DNA from: Marivivens donghaensis
GTDB lineage: Bacteria > Pseudomonadota > Alphaproteobacteria > Rhodobacterales > Rhodobacteraceae
DNA length: 64,000 bases
Direction of reading: 5' to 3'
Assembly: GCF_011806565.1 (NCBI RefSeq)
Contig: NZ_JAATOP010000004.1
Location: 62,001-126,000 of the forward strand
Part shown: positions 63,541 through 64,000 of the stretch, one piece after another
Layout: the number at the start of each line of letters is the position of its first letter
Numbering within the stretch: the stretch's first letter is position 1
Position numbers and translations under genes: made by a program
The notes under the pieces: generated by a model
Seen by the model: only the letters and a program-made list of their open reading frames with translations
Told to the model about the DNA's origin: nothing
Databases searched by the model: none

Positions 63541-63926
63541 AGCCGGTCCGCTTTCTTCCTGACAAGCACAGTGCGCAGGTCGTGCATCGCGAGCAGCAGC
63601 TCGTCGGTGAACTGTTCCAGCTGCTCCGGAGTCGCCTTCGACTGCGCCCACTGGGTCGTCAGGTTCAGGTGGTCGATGGCACGGTGGATGTCGTCGATAT
63701 CCCGCTTGGCGAGCGTTTCCACCCGCGCGGCCATCCATTCCTTGATGGTCTTGAGGTCCGCCTCGCTCAGCTCGCGGTCACCCTGCGGCTTGATCTCGCC
63801 ATTTTTGACGTTGATCACCGCGATCTGGTCCATCTCGATCCGGCGTTGGCGGTTCTGGGTGTCGACACGGAAAACGCTGGCACCGTTTTCGCGAACGCGG
63901 AAGTAATATTCTGGCAGTTCGGTCAT
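63537..63926 (-). CDS. Small conserved cytosolic protein, function unknown
   Basis: The 129-residue protein begins MTELPEYYFRVRENGASVFRVDTQNRQRR, with a beta-rich N-terminal half, and ends in a helical half (IKEWMAARVETLAKRDIDDIHRAIDHLNL). I recall similar proteins as conserved hypotheticals in Rhodobacterales, without known domain. The polarity and lack of signal peptide suggest a soluble protein. The stop is shared with the MATE gene. Confidence 0.75.
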   Translation of the reverse strand: MTELPEYYFRVRENGASVFRVDTQNRQRRIEMDQIAVINVKNGEIKPQGDRELSEADLKTIKEWMAARVETLAKRDIDDIHRAIDHLNLTTQWAQSKATPEQLEQFTDELLLAMHDLRTVLVRKKADRL

Positions 63927-64000
63927 ACGCGTCCCTGAGGCTTTCCGTTTCTCCGCCCATACTTAACAGTCGCAGGGGCGGAGAAAAAGTCTTTCGATAC

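Noticed and set aside
1-64000. CRISPR arrays, tRNA or rRNA genes
   Set aside because: No regularly spaced repeats, no cloverleaf with the GTTCGA-type T-loop in an intergenic space and no rRNA sequence were seen; short tRNA-like matches inside genes were ignored.

Overview
The window looks like chromosome of a marine or salt-tolerant member of the Rhodobacteraceae (Roseobacter group, Alphaproteobacteria). This is inferred from the GC-rich, strongly codon-biased genes, the perM-hda-ppk-ppx order, the pccR/pccB/pccA/methylmalonyl-CoA mutase locus resembling that of Rhodobacter, a complete choline/choline-sulfate to glycine betaine locus with NhaA, and a short intergenic repeat in five copies. 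No species is named because no search could be run. Almost everything reads as core chromosome. I see no phage, insertion sequence, CRISPR array, rRNA or tRNA.

Layout. 1-5040: tadA, a metal-dependent hydrolase, gatCA, an excalibur-type lipoprotein and an AmpD-like amidase. 5087-5471: RNase P RNA. 5580-11476: an orphan histidine kinase, rpmG, hisN, an XRE regulator, a quinone oxidoreductase facing a LysR regulator, a DUF1127 protein and a Bax-inhibitor-1 protein. 11618-14740: 8-oxoguanine deaminase-like and guanine deaminase genes around a CAP-domain lipoprotein. 14852-20383: mgtE, 5-formyl-THF cyclo-ligase, a YmdB-like phosphodiesterase, an SLC13 permease and yebC. 20487-22972: an argP-like regulator divergent from a LysE exporter, then a DMT exporter.

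23047-31351 is the osmoprotection block. A choline ABC transporter (choXWV, minus strand) is divergent from betI-betC-betB-betA (plus strand), and a palindrome between them is a likely BetI operator. Choline or choline-O-sulfate would be imported, desulfated by BetC and oxidised to glycine betaine by BetA and BetB. 31732-42417 is the propionyl-CoA block: a PccR-type regulator, an MFS exporter, pccB, four small genes of unknown function (one encoding only 26 residues), pccA, a DUF4174 protein and methylmalonyl-CoA mutase. TTTGCAAA-type sites lie before pccR and pccB and degenerate ones before the mutase gene.

42467-53195: nhaA, with a possibly structured leader; a TerB/DnaJ protein, an EEP-family hydrolase and a small exported protein; then the minus-strand set perM-hda-ppk-ppx (polyphosphate metabolism and DnaA inactivation); then proS. 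53363-56222: lolCD, a YdcZ-type membrane protein and a lipid-anchored cytochrome c. 56223-56903 is an AT-rich gene of unknown function with an HEPN-like motif, the clearest accessory gene here. 56969-63926: parE, a DUF2867 protein, an epimerase, a LysR regulator, a DUF2461 protein, a MATE transporter and a small conserved protein.

Genes are packed tightly. Most same-strand neighbours in operons overlap by 1-8 nt, and six convergent pairs overlap at their 3' ends. The only gene-poor stretches near or above 300 nt are the one holding rnpB (5041-5579) and 37047-37338, described below.
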